From contig CM034107.1 of assembly GCA_019914945.1 (NCBI GenBank), positions 10,664,001 to 10,728,000 on the forward strand: a stretch of DNA of 64,000 bases, read 5' to 3'. The position numbers and the translations under genes are program-made. Below are positions 1-13,500 of the stretch, piece after piece. Numbering within the stretch: the first letter of the stretch is position 1; every line of letters begins with the position of its first letter. This DNA comes from Typha latifolia (taxonomy: Eukaryota > Streptophyta > Magnoliopsida > Poales > Typhaceae). Under the pieces are notes generated by a model. That model was not told the origin of the DNA and did not search any database. It saw only the letters and a list, made by a program, of their open reading frames with translations.

Positions 1-1202
1 ATTATAACTAATCTATTTTTTAAATTTAATTGGAACTACTCTATACGACATAAGATTCTATTCTAGACATGGTGTGACCCAATTGCTCATAAAAAATTCA
101 ATTGTAAATTTTAATAGTATGTGTTAATATGCAATAGTTTAGGAGGTTTAGGAAAATAAATTACCCTCTTATTTAGTCCTTTAAGGGGCCAAAAAGTTTA
201 TTTATTACCCTCTAAAATTAAATTGTTCCTTAAAACATTATTTGTATTACTTTATCATCTCTTAGTCTAGATTAATATAAAATTATTATATTTTTCATTC
301 AAACTTGACAAAGATATGAAAATTATTCACCAAAGCCCACATCATATAGTTGGTATCCAGTTCTTCAAGTTTAAATCATCTCGTTATTTGCATCCCTTTA
401 GATAAATAAATGATTAAAGAATGGGATAATTAATGTGACATAGGTATAATAATAATAATTTGTTGGCTTTTGTTTAGTTTTTCACATTAGTCTAATATCA
501 TAGAGTTAAAAAGTAATACAAATAAAAATGTATGAGTATGTTTAATTTTGGCATAATTATATCGAGTAATTTTATAATTTTGTAATTTGCCCGTTAACTT
601 TTTATTGGGTTGGGTTAGACCAAGCCAGACCCATTACCGTCAAGAGTTGGACTTGGGCTATGGGTTCAAGTCCAATACAATTCACGGATCCGACCCATAT
701 TTAACCCTTAAGATATTTCCAAAACTAGCTAAGAAACAAATATATAGAAATAAAGCAAAAGGATAATTTTATTTACTATTACTTATTTTTCACATATAAT
801 CTTAAATTTTGTTTTAAAAAAATATTTATAGACTCCCTGAATTATTTAAAACTTGATGTCATTAACAAAAAAGATAAAAATACAAAAATGTCTCTCAAAA
901 GAATATAGGGGATAAAGTGTATATTAGTATTTTTTTTTCTCTTGATCTTTTGTATAAAATTAAGGTATAAATGTCATGAATCTACTTACATGTGAGTCTA
1001 ATTTATGGATGAAAAACTTAACAAGAAACTAATGCTCTCTTTCGTTGCATTATACCACTATCCATGTATTTGCTCCTTGCGATCATTCTATAGGATAGCT
1101 TACTCACGTTATCGAGCTTATTTTGCACCACCAATGTGTTTTGCGCATTCCACACCTCTCCGTGACTCTCTATATACTATTTCTATAGAATAGCGATGTG
1201 CA

Positions 1203-1310
1203 GAATATTTTTGTACATATTCGCTAAATCATAGGACTTGATTTGTAAATAGAAAAAAATATAGGGTATAGACCACAATTTTGTTAAAAAGCAGATATTA
1301 TATGCAAATT
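1203..1310. repeat. Solo arm of a MITE family
   Basis: The stretch reading ACATATTCGCTAAATCATAG and then GACTTGATTTGTAAATAG closely matches the right-hand terminal repeat of the element at 45355-46146. The matching left arm is not obvious upstream, so this is a partial or degenerate copy. Confidence 0.55.
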
Positions 1311-1351
1311 GTCTTTATTTTTAATATAATATTAAGTGAAAAAAAAGATGG

Positions 1352-1692
1352 GAAAAAATATTTTCTTTTTGATAAAATTACTATGAATACTCTTTGATTT
1401 GATATAAAGTATGTTGATTGGATGGATATCGAGAGTAAAGAGTTATTCCTAAAGTAAATGGGGATTCATGAATAACTTTTTTCTTATTATGGAATACAAC
1501 TCCTTATTTCAGAATAACAACTAAATATTATTATAACCTCATTGTAGAATACAAATACTATTAATTAAAATTACTTCTTATACCATGCACTAACCTAATT
1601 ACTAATTTATTTTTGATATCTATCTCGTCAAATTATTTTATATCAAATAAAATGATATTCACGGTAATTTTATAAAAAATAAAATATTTTTT
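1352..1692. repeat. MITE-like element with about 80-bp terminal inverted repeats
   Basis: The left arm contains TTTGATTTGATATAAAGTA and the right arm contains its diverged reverse complement near 1634-1660. Both arms end in an A/T run around AATATTTT. There is no coding capacity. Its interior (about 1480-1620) is reverse-complementary to the interior of the element at 5.29-5.52 kb, so the two are copies of one family in opposite orientation. Confidence 0.65.
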
Positions 1693-2167
1693 TCTTATTA
1701 TTTTAGTTTGTATCGCATTAAATATAATTATTACATACTTATTTTAAAATACAAGTGAACGTAAAAATAGTTACCGATAAATATTTATTTTAAAATTAAT
1801 CTTATTTCTAATTCACTATATCATAATTGTTACGGAAATATATCTTATTTTATGCGAGATAAAAATATCAAAGGAGGGAGATTGTTCTGCTGTAGAACAA
1901 TTAATTAATCTCAGTTGCAACTTGCAATCAATATTGTAGAAGATTTCTGGTGCCTATTTATCCATATTGGAAGAATGTGTTTCAAGACAATCTTTTGACA
2001 TCACTGTACTGAAAAATGATCCAAAGAAGTGAAACTCCAAGCTTTCAACAATACATTGAGAGATGTTGGAAGATCTCACAAACATCTCAAGATCTTTCTC
2101 ATAGTTATACAAAACAATACTAATAAAGAAAAGGAGACCAAAACACTAAACAGAGACATTCTCATTC

Positions 2168-3322
2168 TCATCCCCACATTGATCTCAGTAGCCTCAGCAA
2201 AGCTCTGGCCTTAGTCTTAGTCCTAGAATTGCACTGGCTCTGCAGCAGAAGCAGCAGCTGCGTCAGCAACCCGGCGTCCACTGCCTCCGCCCGCAGCCGG
2301 GCCGAATCACAGCACATGATCAGAAGAGCTCCCACCGCGTGCTCGCCGCCGTCGTGGTCCGACGACACCACGAAGACGTGCCTGACGAGGACACGGACCG
2401 CGCCGGAGTTCTTGGCGAGGCTCCTCTTACCTGACTCCAATCCTAGTAGCACCTCAACTGTAGCCAGTGCCCGGGAAACACTCTTTTGAACTGAGACTGA
2501 TAGGTATGCAATGAGGCCCTTCATGACGCCTTCTCTAACTGCACTCTCTCTGCTGGATTCTTCAACACAGACGGCGTAAACCGCTCGAACCGCAGCCTCC
2601 GACGCCCGGTCGTCGGCGTGTTTGCAATGTAGGATCGAGACTAGTACTCGCAGGACGCGTCGCGAATTTCCAATACTAGTGGCTAGCTCCATGGTTGCCG
2701 GAGATGTAGCAATTGTTTCTATGAGTTGGCATAGGCTTGTTTTGGTCTTGACTGTCCCTTGCTCAAACAGTTGCAGAAATGAGGCTAAGTAGGAGTCATT
2801 CTGGAGCATGCTGAGAGAATCCAATTGGGTTGAAGGCAAAAGGCTTAGGACACATTCGAGGGCTAGTTCTACAAGCTCCAAGTGATGATGATGGCTTACT
2901 ACTTGAGATTGGAAGATTAGATGCAGTAGTAATTGAAAGAAGCCCAACTGGATCAAGCAGGCCTGTCCTATGTCAGACTCAGCTGATAGAATTCTAACCT
3001 TTCTGAGTGCATCAAGCCTCATGGCAATGGTGCTGGACTCAGACTGGAGATTATACTTGAGTGTGGCTAGTGAGAAGGGCTTCGGCGGGCAATTCGGGTC
3101 CGGTTCGTCGAGGAGCCATTGATCGATAAGGTGGCGGAGGGTGCAGTTTGGGACTAACGACATATCGTCGAGCGTCTGCATTGTCACCGGGCAAGTCCGG
3201 TTGCCGTCGGCGAGCCACTTTTCAATGCATGGCCTGTCATAGGTCTGGCCAGTGCAGAGTGTCACTGGATCAGTGAACAGATCCAGGCTAATTGGGCACC
3301 TGAACAAGTGTGGTATGCTCAT
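2168..3322 (-). CDS. U-box/ARM-repeat E3 ubiquitin-protein ligase (PUB family)
   Basis: Intronless frame of 384 aa. The U-box (about residues 3-75) opens with FRCPISLDLFTDPVTLCTGQ, then TYDRPCIEKWL, CPVTMQ and PNCTLRHLIDQWL, which are the hallmark positions of plant U-box proteins. The U-box binds E2 enzymes through a RING-like fold that uses salt bridges instead of zinc. The rest is helical and Leu/Ala-rich, fitting degenerate armadillo repeats that bind substrate (about residues 95-380). I chose the Met at 3322 because the U-box begins two residues later; an in-frame Met at 3355 would add 11 residues without family resemblance. Single-exon structure and length fit PUBs with one U-box and C-terminal ARM repeats that lack the UND domain. 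The exact PUB number is not assigned and the target is unknown. Confidence 0.9.
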   Translation of the reverse strand: MSIPHLFRCPISLDLFTDPVTLCTGQTYDRPCIEKWLADGNRTCPVTMQTLDDMSLVPNCTLRHLIDQWLLDEPDPNCPPKPFSLATLKYNLQSESSTIAMRLDALRKVRILSAESDIGQACLIQLGFFQLLLHLIFQSQVVSHHHHLELVELALECVLSLLPSTQLDSLSMLQNDSYLASFLQLFEQGTVKTKTSLCQLIETIATSPATMELATSIGNSRRVLRVLVSILHCKHADDRASEAAVRAVYAVCVEESSRESAVREGVMKGLIAYLSVSVQKSVSRALATVEVLLGLESGKRSLAKNSGAVRVLVRHVFVVSSDHDGGEHAVGALLIMCCDSARLRAEAVDAGLLTQLLLLLQSQCNSRTKTKARALLRLLRSMWG

Positions 3323-4801
3323 TTGCCTCACTCTTCTGAATTCAAACACATACAAATGATCAAAAACAATGAAACTTTTAACCCAAAGGAATCAACAAGC
3401 AGTAGGAAGACAAAGATTGGGCAGACATTGTACTACTCAGCACTGATGAGACTTCAAATCAAGCAGCAGTAGTAGTCTGAGATTGAGGACCAAACTGGAG
3501 TTAAATGCCTGTTTCTCTCTTTCTAAACTGCAGTGGCCCTTTTGCTGTTGGAACTGAACAGCAGCAGTATTTCAGAAGCTAACAAAATAAAAGGGGAAAT
3601 TGAATTGTGTCTCCAATCCTGAGCTGGCAAAAGGCAAGCATGATAAAGGCAAACCTTGAAGTTGGCACCCTCAGTGTCCATAGGACACTTCCAGCAATCA
3701 GAAAAGACCAGGAAACATACAAGAAAACTGGCAGCATCTGCTGAAAAGATTGAAACAAGAGCTAAATCTCACTCTTTGCATCATTGTGGAGATTGCATTT
3801 GATGAACCCAACTGCTGAAATAATGCAGAATGGGCATTCAACAAAGTCACAGGACTCATGAGAGTGCCAACTAATGAGTAATTGGCAGTATACTACTTTG
3901 TCACAGGCGTAGCCAAATGATACTTTTGACATGTCTAACAGTAGAGCTAGTTTCAAAGCCTGGGGATAAAATTAATAATGATGCAAGCCTCGAGCCAATA
4001 ACTTGGATAGATTATTCTTGGCACTATGTCTAATAAGGTTATATAAATGCCAAAGTTTGTGTTACATAGTGAGGTGCTGTACCCATTCAGGCAGGCAAGT
4101 TTGCCAAAATTAAGGAAATAGGATCAGATAATGCCATTGATGTTTGGAGAAAAAAAAACTAGAAAAAAATAAATATTTATAAAGATATCGCCAGCGCGTC
4201 ACGTGTCGGTTTGTCATTAACTGAATTTTTGTCAAAACTAACATATAAAAAAATTTGATTTAATCCATAGTAGGGTGTATGTCTCAAGAAATGAAAAAAG
4301 AAAAGAAAAAAAGAGAGTAGCAGTATCTAGGTGTGACACAATATCTTGCATTTATGAGAAGAATTCTTTGTCTCTGTTTTAAGGATTAGTTTAGTTGCTG
4401 GCCACCATGGAATTCTTCTCTTTACCTTGAATAATTCAACAGCAAAAGCTTTGGAATTTGAACAAAAGAAGAGTTTTCTTGCCTGATTCATCCATTCAGG
4501 ACTTAAATTTGAACTTAAATTGATTTCAATCAAAATATTTTACTAGCACTATTTTGTCATCATCATCTTCTGATATAAGATACTGAATTCCAAAGGCACA
4601 CAAGATGATGAGTGTCTAAGAAGAGCTCTGCAGACTCTCTGTGACCTCTTTTCTTTTCTTTTTGTGTTTTAAAAATTTTCTTTTGCCTTTTATCTTTTGT
4701 TGGTGTTATTATTGCACCTCTCCACTTTATGGTGCTGTCCATCAGTCCATATCCTTTACCTTTGCCTGCATATTTATGACTTATTTATTTAGTGATTAAT
4801 T

Positions 4802-5161
4802 TTAGGGTATTTTATGAATCACACCTTATATTTTATCTATTTTGTGATTCATATTTTATCTTAGATGATTTTATAATCCGACATCTTTTTTTTTATAATT
4901 CTCGTTTAACACCCTAATATTATTTTGACTAACTGATATCGACTAAATTATTAAAATATTATTACTACTATTTTTACTCTCTCTGCCTCTTATTTGAAGG
5001 AGGCATGAGTAATTTAGGTATTTAAAATTATTTTACATATTATAATAGAATATTTTTTACTAGTATCGTTTAAATTAACGGAGATTGCTAAATAAGAATA
5101 TAACCTCAAAGATGGAGTGTGAATTACAAAAATAAATAAAATATAAGGTGTTTCCCTTAAT
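4802..5161. repeat. MITE-like inverted repeat
   Basis: The left arm ACACCTTATATTTTATCTAT and the right arm near 5125-5155 (ATAAATAAAATATAAGGTGT) are near-exact reverse complements. They are flanked by further imperfect pairing (TGTGATTCATATTTTATC against GATGGAGTGTGAATTACA). About 360 bp, with no coding capacity. Confidence 0.65.
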
Positions 5162-5284
5162 TTTAAAATATATAATCTTATTTATTATTCTCAAAATAAA
5201 GTTTTTATTTTAGAAATAGTTATTCTTATATTTACTTTTATTTTAAAATAAGAGTATAATAATTACCTTTATAAAGTGAAGAAA

Positions 5285-5520
5285 AAAATAAATTTTTTTT
5301 TATGAAATCATAATAAATAATCTTTGATTTAATATAAAATAGGTTGATGCAATAAATATTAAGGGTAAATTAGTAATTGAGTTAGTATGTGGTATAATAT
5401 ATAATTTTGATGAATATAATTTGTATTCTAGAATGTGATACTATAGTGTTCAGTTGTTATATTAGAATAAAGAGTTATATCTGAAATAAGAAAATAAATT
5501 ATTGATGAACCCTTAGGAAT
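5285..5520. repeat. Second copy of the 1.35-kb MITE family, inverted
   Basis: AAATTAGTAATTGAGTTAGT, then ATGTGGTATA, TTTGTATTCTAGAATG and GTTGTTATATTAGAATAAAG are, in order, the reverse complement of words spread through 1480-1610. The shared order over more than 130 bp shows a common element. The arms here are more degraded. Confidence 0.6.
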
Positions 5521-6042
5521 TTTTTAATAATAAAGTTTAAAATATAATTGATAGTGAACGGTAATTGATAAAAATATAGGGAGTGAAATGTAAATTTCCG
5601 TAACTCTAAATATATTGAACAGAAGCTTTCTGCGTCATTTCTACAAACACCTTAAGTGCTATGCTCGCCAAGGGCACCACACTCGCATGAAAACTCCATC
5701 CCCCACAAGCCGCAATCATAATCCAACGAAAGAAAGAGAAAAGTTTACCCATTTTTTCAAATCGCTTTACGTGAGCGCCAACCCACACTTGTCCAATCTT
5801 GAGACTAAACAAAGACGAGGCAAAGGCAAAAGGAGAAGAAGCACAAAGGAGCTCATCACCTCTCTCATCTCCCACTTCCCCCACCTCCTCCGACCCATTT
5901 CTTTAATCCCCATTGCGGAACTGGAAAGATGGCCATGTGGGGTTTCACCGCTTCCTCTCTCTCCTTTACTCTCCCGTCTCTTTCTCTGTCTGGCAAAAGA
6001 GAGATTGGGATTGGAGTAGGGGAAGGGGTTGGGTAGGAGAAG

Positions 6043-9000
6043 ATGGCGAAGGAGACGGAGTACTACGATGTTCTCGGCGTCGGGCCCTCGGCGTCCGAGG
6101 AAGAGATCAGGAAAGCTTATTATCTCAAGGTGGGTTTCTTTAAGCAGGAAGAAAAATTCGATCTTTTCTTACTTTTTTGGTACTAAATTGCACGTCTTTG
6201 CTGGGTATTAAGTGATTATTTGTTGGATGTTGAACAGGCTAGGCAAGTTCATCCTGATAAAAATCCAAATGACCCCCAAGCTGCTGAGAGGTTTCAGGTT
6301 AGTGTGATGTACTTCCTTGTCCTGGATATGCTAATCTTGCCAAGTCTTGGTTTTGACAAAATCTGGTCTGCTTACGCTATAATTTGAATCTGATTATTGT
6401 TGAATTGTCATGAAAGCTGACGTTTCTATTTGTTGGCTGTTTTAAGATTTCTATTGAGTTTGTGAAATGATTGAAAGAGTGAGCTTTTCAGGTACTTGGA
6501 GAAGCTTACCAGGTTTTGAGTGATCCTGTGCAAAGAAAGGCATACGATGGCTATGGTAAAAATAGTGTGTCTAGGTAAGTATATGTTTCAACATTGGATT
6601 TTGTCTATCTTGGCTATCCTTCAATACCAGGCAAAATGAGATTTTATGATTGACAGGTCTTCTGCACAACTGGTTAGCTAAAACAATGTAAATTAGGTAG
6701 TGTATTATACATAAACTGAGGGATGTATATGATATGCAGAAACATATGGAATTTGGTAGGTAAGCTTGCATTGTTCCTATGGAGAGTTCTTTTAGATTAT
6801 CCCTTCCTCACAAAGCAGAATACAGAAGACAGCTTTAAGACTAAAAGATTAACCAAATAAGGAATGAAACTAAGATTCTATTTTCATGAGTGTGATTCTT
6901 TTCTTTTCTTTCCTCATATCAATTGGTTATCCTTTCATTTGTGGCTTTCCAACTAATTTGAAGTTATTTGACAAAATAATATTAATATTCTTTCAGGGAG
7001 AATATGTTAGATGCAACTGCAGTCTTTACCCTTCTTTTTGGAAGTGAAATTTTTGAGGATTACATTGGTCACCTTGCCGTGGCAATGATGGCTTCATCGG
7101 AGTTGACAAGTGAAAATGACAATCCTGAAAAGCTTCAGGATAGATTGAGGGTAAGCAAGTTGCAAGGCTTTAAAAATATTCAAAGAGCAATTAAAATGTC
7201 CAGCAGCAGTATAGATTCCAATATATGTTGTGTAGTTTTAGAGTCACTACACATTCCTTAAATATATAACTTGCTTGCTTATAGCATCTTTGGATATTTT
7301 TATGGAGCCAAGTACATGCATTTCTTGAAAAGTGAGCTTATGAGTTATGATACATGACAAAGTTCTAAAAAGTTGTAAGTATAGTCTTTTGATTCTATGA
7401 GTGGAATGCTCGTGAGTCATGAGATTTTGTTTCAGTTAATTATATTTGTTTTAGTTGACTCCACAAGTGGACGTCGTTTTTGTCATCTTGAAAGAGAAAC
7501 TGAAACTGATCTCACTCATCAAATTCAAATCATTTTGGATCTCTCTGTAGTGTTATTGCTGATACTCTTCTAGTTCAAAATATAATTTTATTCATTTATT
7601 GTCATAAAGGCAGTACAAAGAGAAAGAGAAGAAAATCTTGCAAAATTTCTGAAAGATTTTCTTAACCAATATGTTCGTGGTGACAAAGAGGGATTTATTC
7701 GTCACGCTGAAGTTGAAGCAAGGAGGCTTTCTAACACAGGTTGGCCCCGCAAATTATTATATTATCTCAATGAAGCACTATTGTTCTTTTGTTTGTTAAA
7801 GATTATATTCTCATTTGATTGTTGTATCAAGTTTATGGATACATCTAGGAAGTCCAAGGAAGTGATCAGCTTTTAAGCCTAGGCGGCCTAAAAAGGAAGG
7901 GTAAAATGAAATAAAAGTCATCAATAATCATGTCTAGTTTCTCACTTAATTCATATGGCCAAATGTTCCCTAATATGCACAATTACATGAAATATAATAA
8001 TCATTATTCACACGAACATGTTATGGGCATCAAATAATGCCACCACTAAGAGGAAGAGTGGGAATGCAAAGATCATACAAAAAAGGCCTGGTTAAAGCAC
8101 ACATAAAAACTTTTTTAAAAAAAGAAGAAGAAGCAGAAGCTGCTTCTCTTGATTTCTGATTCTTTACAATTTTAATGGTCAAATGTAATGTCTTTCAGCA
8201 ACTTGTACGTATTAAGGCTGGATGGTGAATACACAAATTCTTATATTTCCTTTTTTGTGCTTGAAGTGCAGCATTTGGAGCTGATATTCTTCGCACCATT
8301 GGGTATGTGTATTCAAGACAAGCTGCAAAAGAACTTGGCAAGAAAGTTATGTATCTAGGAGTCCCATTTCTGGCAGAATGGGTAAGAAACAAGGGACATT
8401 TTTGGAAATCACAGGTCACGGCAGCAAAAGGTGTGGACTTTGAATATTCTGCAGTAGGGTTGTTCCATTGTAAATTGTTGACTAATTTGCTAACTGTAAA
8501 AGGGCCCAGGTGCTTTTCAATTATTGCAGCTGCAGGAAGACGTATGCCGGCAGATCAACAAAGATGGCCATGGATCTGAAAGAGAAGTTGATTTACATAT
8601 GCGGATGAATAAGGACTTGATGATGAATTCACTGTGGAAGCTGAATGTTGTTGATATTGAAGTGACTCTTTTACATGTATGCCAAATGGTATGTCTTAGG
8701 ATTTTTAAAAATTGCTACCTTTACTCTGGTCATGTGTTTTATACCATTGTATTTTCTTAGGTCACTAGCAAAGTTGATTTATCACCATTTACTAAACTTT
8801 CTCATAGGTACTACAAGAAAACAATGCAAAGAAAGAAGAACTCAAGGCCCGTGCATTAGCTTTGAAAATTCTTGGAAAAGTTTTTCAGGTATAACTTTAA
8901 TATCTGTACTTTTGTCTTCATCATATGTTAGATCAATTTGCTTGCCATCAGTACTGAAAGTCATTGATTGACTAGAATTATTTTCTTTCTACAAAAGAAT

Positions 9001-9939
9001 AGAAGCTATTGCTGCTGATATTGTTGTTATTGTTGTCTTTTGATTCTTTTGAAGATTGTCACTTTTGAAGAGAAAAAGGTATGACAATAATGTGATTTAA
9101 ATTAGTTATGATAGCAATTCTGCACAGGAAGTTTTGAAATATTCTCACTCAGCAAGCATGAAAACCTATTGCACACTTAGTGTAGATCAAGCTCAGCATT
9201 GTTCGGTTGCCCTTTGAAACTCCAGATACTTAATAAAGTTCATAAATTCATAAAATTTGTCTGTTAAGTACCTTTTATCTTTTACTGAGCAACTATAAAT
9301 ATATCTCTGGCTTTAGTTCTCAATGATAACCAACTGGTTGTGCTCCAGATATTGTCACCTTCATTGTGAAGGTTCTAAAATGATTGTTATGATAATTTGT
9401 GTTCCTCTGTAGACGGAAAAGCAGTCAATGCCTGCGAGCGCATCAAAACAAAATATTCTAGATGGTGATGATGATGATGACGACGATAGCAGTTCGGATG
9501 ATAGTTCAGTTGGGGATGTACCTAGGGCACTTCCATACCGGACTCCTTTTCTTACACAAGTAAGTTCTGTGTCTTAAAGGAAAACCAACTTCATGTTCAC
9601 TATTATTGATAATTCAATAGTTTCACATTTTAGAAAGCATTCTGTTTCATGAGACAATAAAAAAGGTGATATATGTAGATATGCAAGTATATACTAATGT
9701 CAATGCCCTTTGAGTCTATTGGTCCAGATTCTTGCATTGACACGTTCATTTGTGCAATACCAAACCACATGTTAAGTGCTTCTCAAGTAAATGCTTTTCA
9801 TAAACTGAAAAACATAAAAGAAAGCCCGCAGAGCCCTTAATTTTCCACTTGCTTTCTGCAGGGCATAGGCAGGCTGTTTCGATGCCTTTGCAACCCAGCA
9901 TATGATGTGGATGATGATTTTGAACCCCACAGCAAGTGA
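6043..9939 (+). CDS. J-domain co-chaperone with DnaJ-X domain (chaperone DnaJ 10-like)
   Basis: Ten coding exons: 6043-6129, 6238-6297, 6492-6574, 6997-7150, 7610-7739, 8272-8430, 8510-8688, 8808-8888, 9413-9559, 9862-9939. All join in frame at GT-AG sites to give 385 aa. Residues 5-70 are a J-domain ([22 protein letters not shown], with HPD at 34-36), which stimulates Hsp70 ATPase. The rest matches the plant DnaJ-X C-terminal domain: [68 protein letters not shown]. There is no Gly/Phe or zinc-finger region, so it is a class C (type III) J-protein. An Asp/Ser run (about 330-343) precedes the C-terminus. Exon 7 must start after the AG at 8508-8509; the AG 7 nt upstream would shift the frame. 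No signal peptide is apparent. The family resembles Arabidopsis ATJ10; assignment is from remembered sequence. Confidence 0.93.
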
Positions 9940-10544
9940 CCATGACAAGCCGATTACTCACACTGAACGAAGCCGACTATATGATAATGCAAGAGAAAAA
10001 TGTGACTCTGGCTTCTTGAGACGATAATGCTGAAAAATTATACAGTTTTTATCCGTTCTCATTTGTAGTTCCAATAATCAAAATATCAAGAATGGACTTA
10101 TTTTCTTGCGCATTTTTTAATTAACTTTCTTGGATTCAGTCCTTTTCTCATGTATATGAGTAAATTTGAGTTTGGCTCAATGCTCTTTTTATGCAATGGC
10201 TGGAAATCCAATCAAATTTGGTGCTGTGCAATTACTTCAGATATTTAGTATTTACTTCATATAGCACTAAATTTGCATATCCTGTGATAACTTAGATTGG
10301 AGTAGTTTCTCTTTTCTGTGAAGTCTGCAACAGCTGAAAGAACTGATGGATGAGGGTGAATCAACGCTGACATGGTTAAGACCTCAATCCACTATTTGTG
10401 CTTAACAATTAGTGATGATAGTCTATGTTACAAGAACTGCCATATCCTAGATCAAATCCAAGTTGTAAAGATACAAAGTTGCCAAATATACAGAGGATTA
10501 GGAGCATTATGGAGAAGAAGAAGAAGAAGAATCTGATGCTATGA
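9940..10544. other. Intergenic between convergent genes
   Basis: Holds the 3' UTRs of the J-protein gene (+) and the ACR gene (-). An AAG/GAA trinucleotide run lies at 10512-10530 just outside the ACR stop. No gene seen. Confidence 0.6.
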
Positions 10545-13500
10545 TCAGCTAAGGAACTTTGCAAACAAGCTCTCAAAGGAGAAGAAGCTGGTCCTGGGCA
10601 CGCCTCTGGGCTGGGCAGTCTTGTTGCTGGAAGGCACCCTCTTCACATTGAGCATCACAGTGTGTCCGATCTCCCGTCGGAGGGCTTCGATCGTCTTCAT
10701 GTCCACCGGATTCCCTGACGGACCCCTCACGTAGAAAACATTCACGGCCTGTTCTTCGACGGTCGTCACGTCGGCCCTCGTGACCGTCAAACCGTGCTCA
10801 CGCAGAACTCGCGTTACGTCGGAGAGCAAGCCCACTCTATCTCTTCCACAAAGCTCCAGGCTGTAGCCCTGTAATGAGTTACACTAGTAGATCTTACAAC
10901 AAAAATTTTAAAACTTTTTTTATGTCAAACATATAAGCAATGCTCCAATGTTGCAATGAAAGAGACACACTGAACTAGATAGCCAGAAAACTTTTGAGTC
11001 GTCACCTCCGAAACTCTTCTTGAGATGGCAGCTTCAAGGCACTTGATTAGCCTATCTGTTTCATCTTTGGAGTCAATGGTGCATCCATCTTTCCGACGTA
11101 TATATAACTCCTGAAACAAACCAGTTTTATTAGAAATTAGAACAAACATTTGTAAACACTAGCAAATTGCAAATAAAAGAACCTTGTGTGGTGGGTCTGT
11201 CGCGGACTTAGTTTTTAAAATGCAACCCGATCGAGATTGCAAACAAAATGGTTCTAACAAGATGTCGGATGCGCATATCCAATAGCTCTGATTACATTTG
11301 TTACATTTGACGGCTGTTCGGATCAACCGGCATGAGATGGAAATCAAACTTAGCTGTAGCTTACCTTTTCTCTAAAAGTTTTTATTTTTGATATATAATT
11401 ACCACTAAACTATTAAAATGCCATACTGGGACTAAAATATATTAGTGAATATATATATATAAAATATTCCTAACAGATGGTTATTAAAATTAATAAATAC
11501 ATATAAATAATTAAAATATTTCTCACTGCCCACTGATTTTTCTTTTTTTTTTTTGTTTTGCAAAAGATAAAATTTTCTTTTCTTAATCTATAATATTGTG
11601 TATTAATATTAGATATCTTTCTATGCATTTTAAGCAATCTAATCTGAAATGATAATTTGAAAGCTTGAAGGTGACAATTACGTAAAAGTGCCTTTTCCAG
11701 AAAAATAAAAAGAAAAAGAAAAAGATGACAAATATGCAAAAAGAACCCGAAATTTAATTTGAATGATTTCACACCTGCAAAGCGAAGGGCCCATCTGACG
11801 AGATGGAGGCATGGAAGACCGAAAACTGCAGATCCGTCAACGTGCAGACGATATCGAACAACAACTTGGGCCGATCGGCGCACCGGACGTTGACCACCGA
11901 GTACAGCTTCTCCTCGCACCGCTCGACGCTAACCACCGGCCGCCGCTGCCTCCTCGCCGCGTCATCACCGTCCGGCTCGACGTCGTCGGCCTCGTAGTCC
12001 TTGTCCGCGAGCATCAGCTGGTGGAGCCGCCGGTCCACGTGGGTCGACCCGGCGGAGAAGCTCGTGCGGCCGCGGAGGACGTTGCTGAGCCGCTCCTCCA
12101 TCTCGGACAGCCGCGCGGGGTCGTCCACGGCGCGACACGTCGCCTCGTCGTTGACGTAGACGACGCAGGCCAGCTTGGTGTTGTGGGTCCAGACCTCGGC
12201 GGCGATGACGTTGCACTGGAGGTCGGTGATGACGGCGAAGATCTCAGAGAGGAGGCCGGGCCGGTCGGTTCCGATGAGCTCCACCGCTATGTGGTCGCCG
12301 ATGGCGTGCATCCCGATTGATTTCACTGGGGATGACCCTCTCTTTGGGTCTACTTTGATGCTCTCTGGGCCCAGAGCCTTAAAAACATAATTTGAAAAAA
12401 ATAATAATAATAAATAGTTGGGTTTAAAACCTTCAAAACCTATATGTTTAGATTTATTATCATTCATATCATACCTACTATATAAATATTTGCATTTTGC
12501 TTAAAATATCTCGCAGACATCCTTCTATTATTAATTTTCTTAACAGTTACTATATTATAATTTAATTCTTCTGAATAAGTTTTTAAGTTAAAATTAAGAA
12601 TAAATTAAAAATTATATTTAAAAAGGAAGAGAGATAGTGAGGAGGGCTTACCTTCTCAATGTAGTCTATGGTCTTCTGGTCGCTTATCTTTCGACCATGT
12701 TGATCCGTGACATGGAACACTGCAATCCACAACACCATCAATGGTGATCAAATATAAACATCTTCTATAATTTATATTTGTATGTATACTCTTAATTGCC
12801 CTTCGTGTTACTTTCTAATACTCATAGACAAAATAGTATAAATACTCTTAAATAAAATAGCAGATAACAAATTAATTATGTTTAGACTCTTTGAACTATC
12901 ACTCTTGTTTTCATACTTTCCATAATCTTTTTAACACAGACCTCTTGAACTATTGTCTATTAGCTTTTCTATTCACAAGTTATTACATATAAATTAATGA
13001 TCAGTTATACGACATGTTTACCCTTATGTTTTAAAGCGGAGAAGAGAGAAAAATTTTAGTTTATCAAAATTTTCTTATCTTCTCACGGGGGGATATTTTA
13101 GTCTTTTCAGCTTTTCTATTTATTGTGTAGAAGAATGAGATATTTTTAATAGTTCAAATGGTCTATGTGTCACAAAAAAAAGTTCAAGAAAGATATATAA
13201 AAAGCATAATACTTTAGGAGGTCTAAATGTAATTACTCCTAAAATAAATATAGATAAACTAAAATAATGACATTTTTTTAATCTTTAATACAGTTAAATT
13301 GATTGAGTTTTAATGGTTAATTAGGCTTGTGGGGTATCAATGTGAAGAAGAGATTCTTTTGGAATATATAGACTCACCATCCATGAACCATCCACCATCA
13401 GAGGTAATATATGCTTTGGAGATGGTTAGGTCCAAGTCACTTAACACCTGCACCACTTCCAATAGTATCCCTACCTTGTTCAAACTGTCCACCTGATCAC

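Larger units (their letters stand above)
1..2167. other. Intergenic, repeat-rich, no gene recognised
   Basis: AT-rich DNA with only short chance ORFs. It holds a MITE-like inverted repeat (about 1352-1692) and a single arm (about 1203-1310) related to the terminal repeat of a MITE at 45.4-46.1 kb. A block at 601-710 with repeated GGGTTGGG/GACCCA-type words resembles the inside of hAT-like non-autonomous elements. The last 150 bases before 2168 should contain the 3' UTR of the U-box gene. Confidence 0.6.
3323..6042. other. Intergenic between divergent U-box and J-protein genes
   Basis: Contains the upstream regions of both flanking genes. A CACGTG G-box followed by TC (an ABRE-like CACGTGTC) lies at 4200-4207. 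MITE-like elements occupy about 4802-5161 and 5285-5520. The CT- and purine-rich sequence at 5830-6040 is probably the 5' leader of the J-protein gene. ORFs of up to 134 codons here lack codon bias or family resemblance. Confidence 0.5.

Noticed and set aside
11811..12320. 169-codon plus-strand ORF opposite ACR exon 5
   Set aside because: It is an antisense shadow of a GC-rich real exon that encodes two ACT-domain segments in the other strand.
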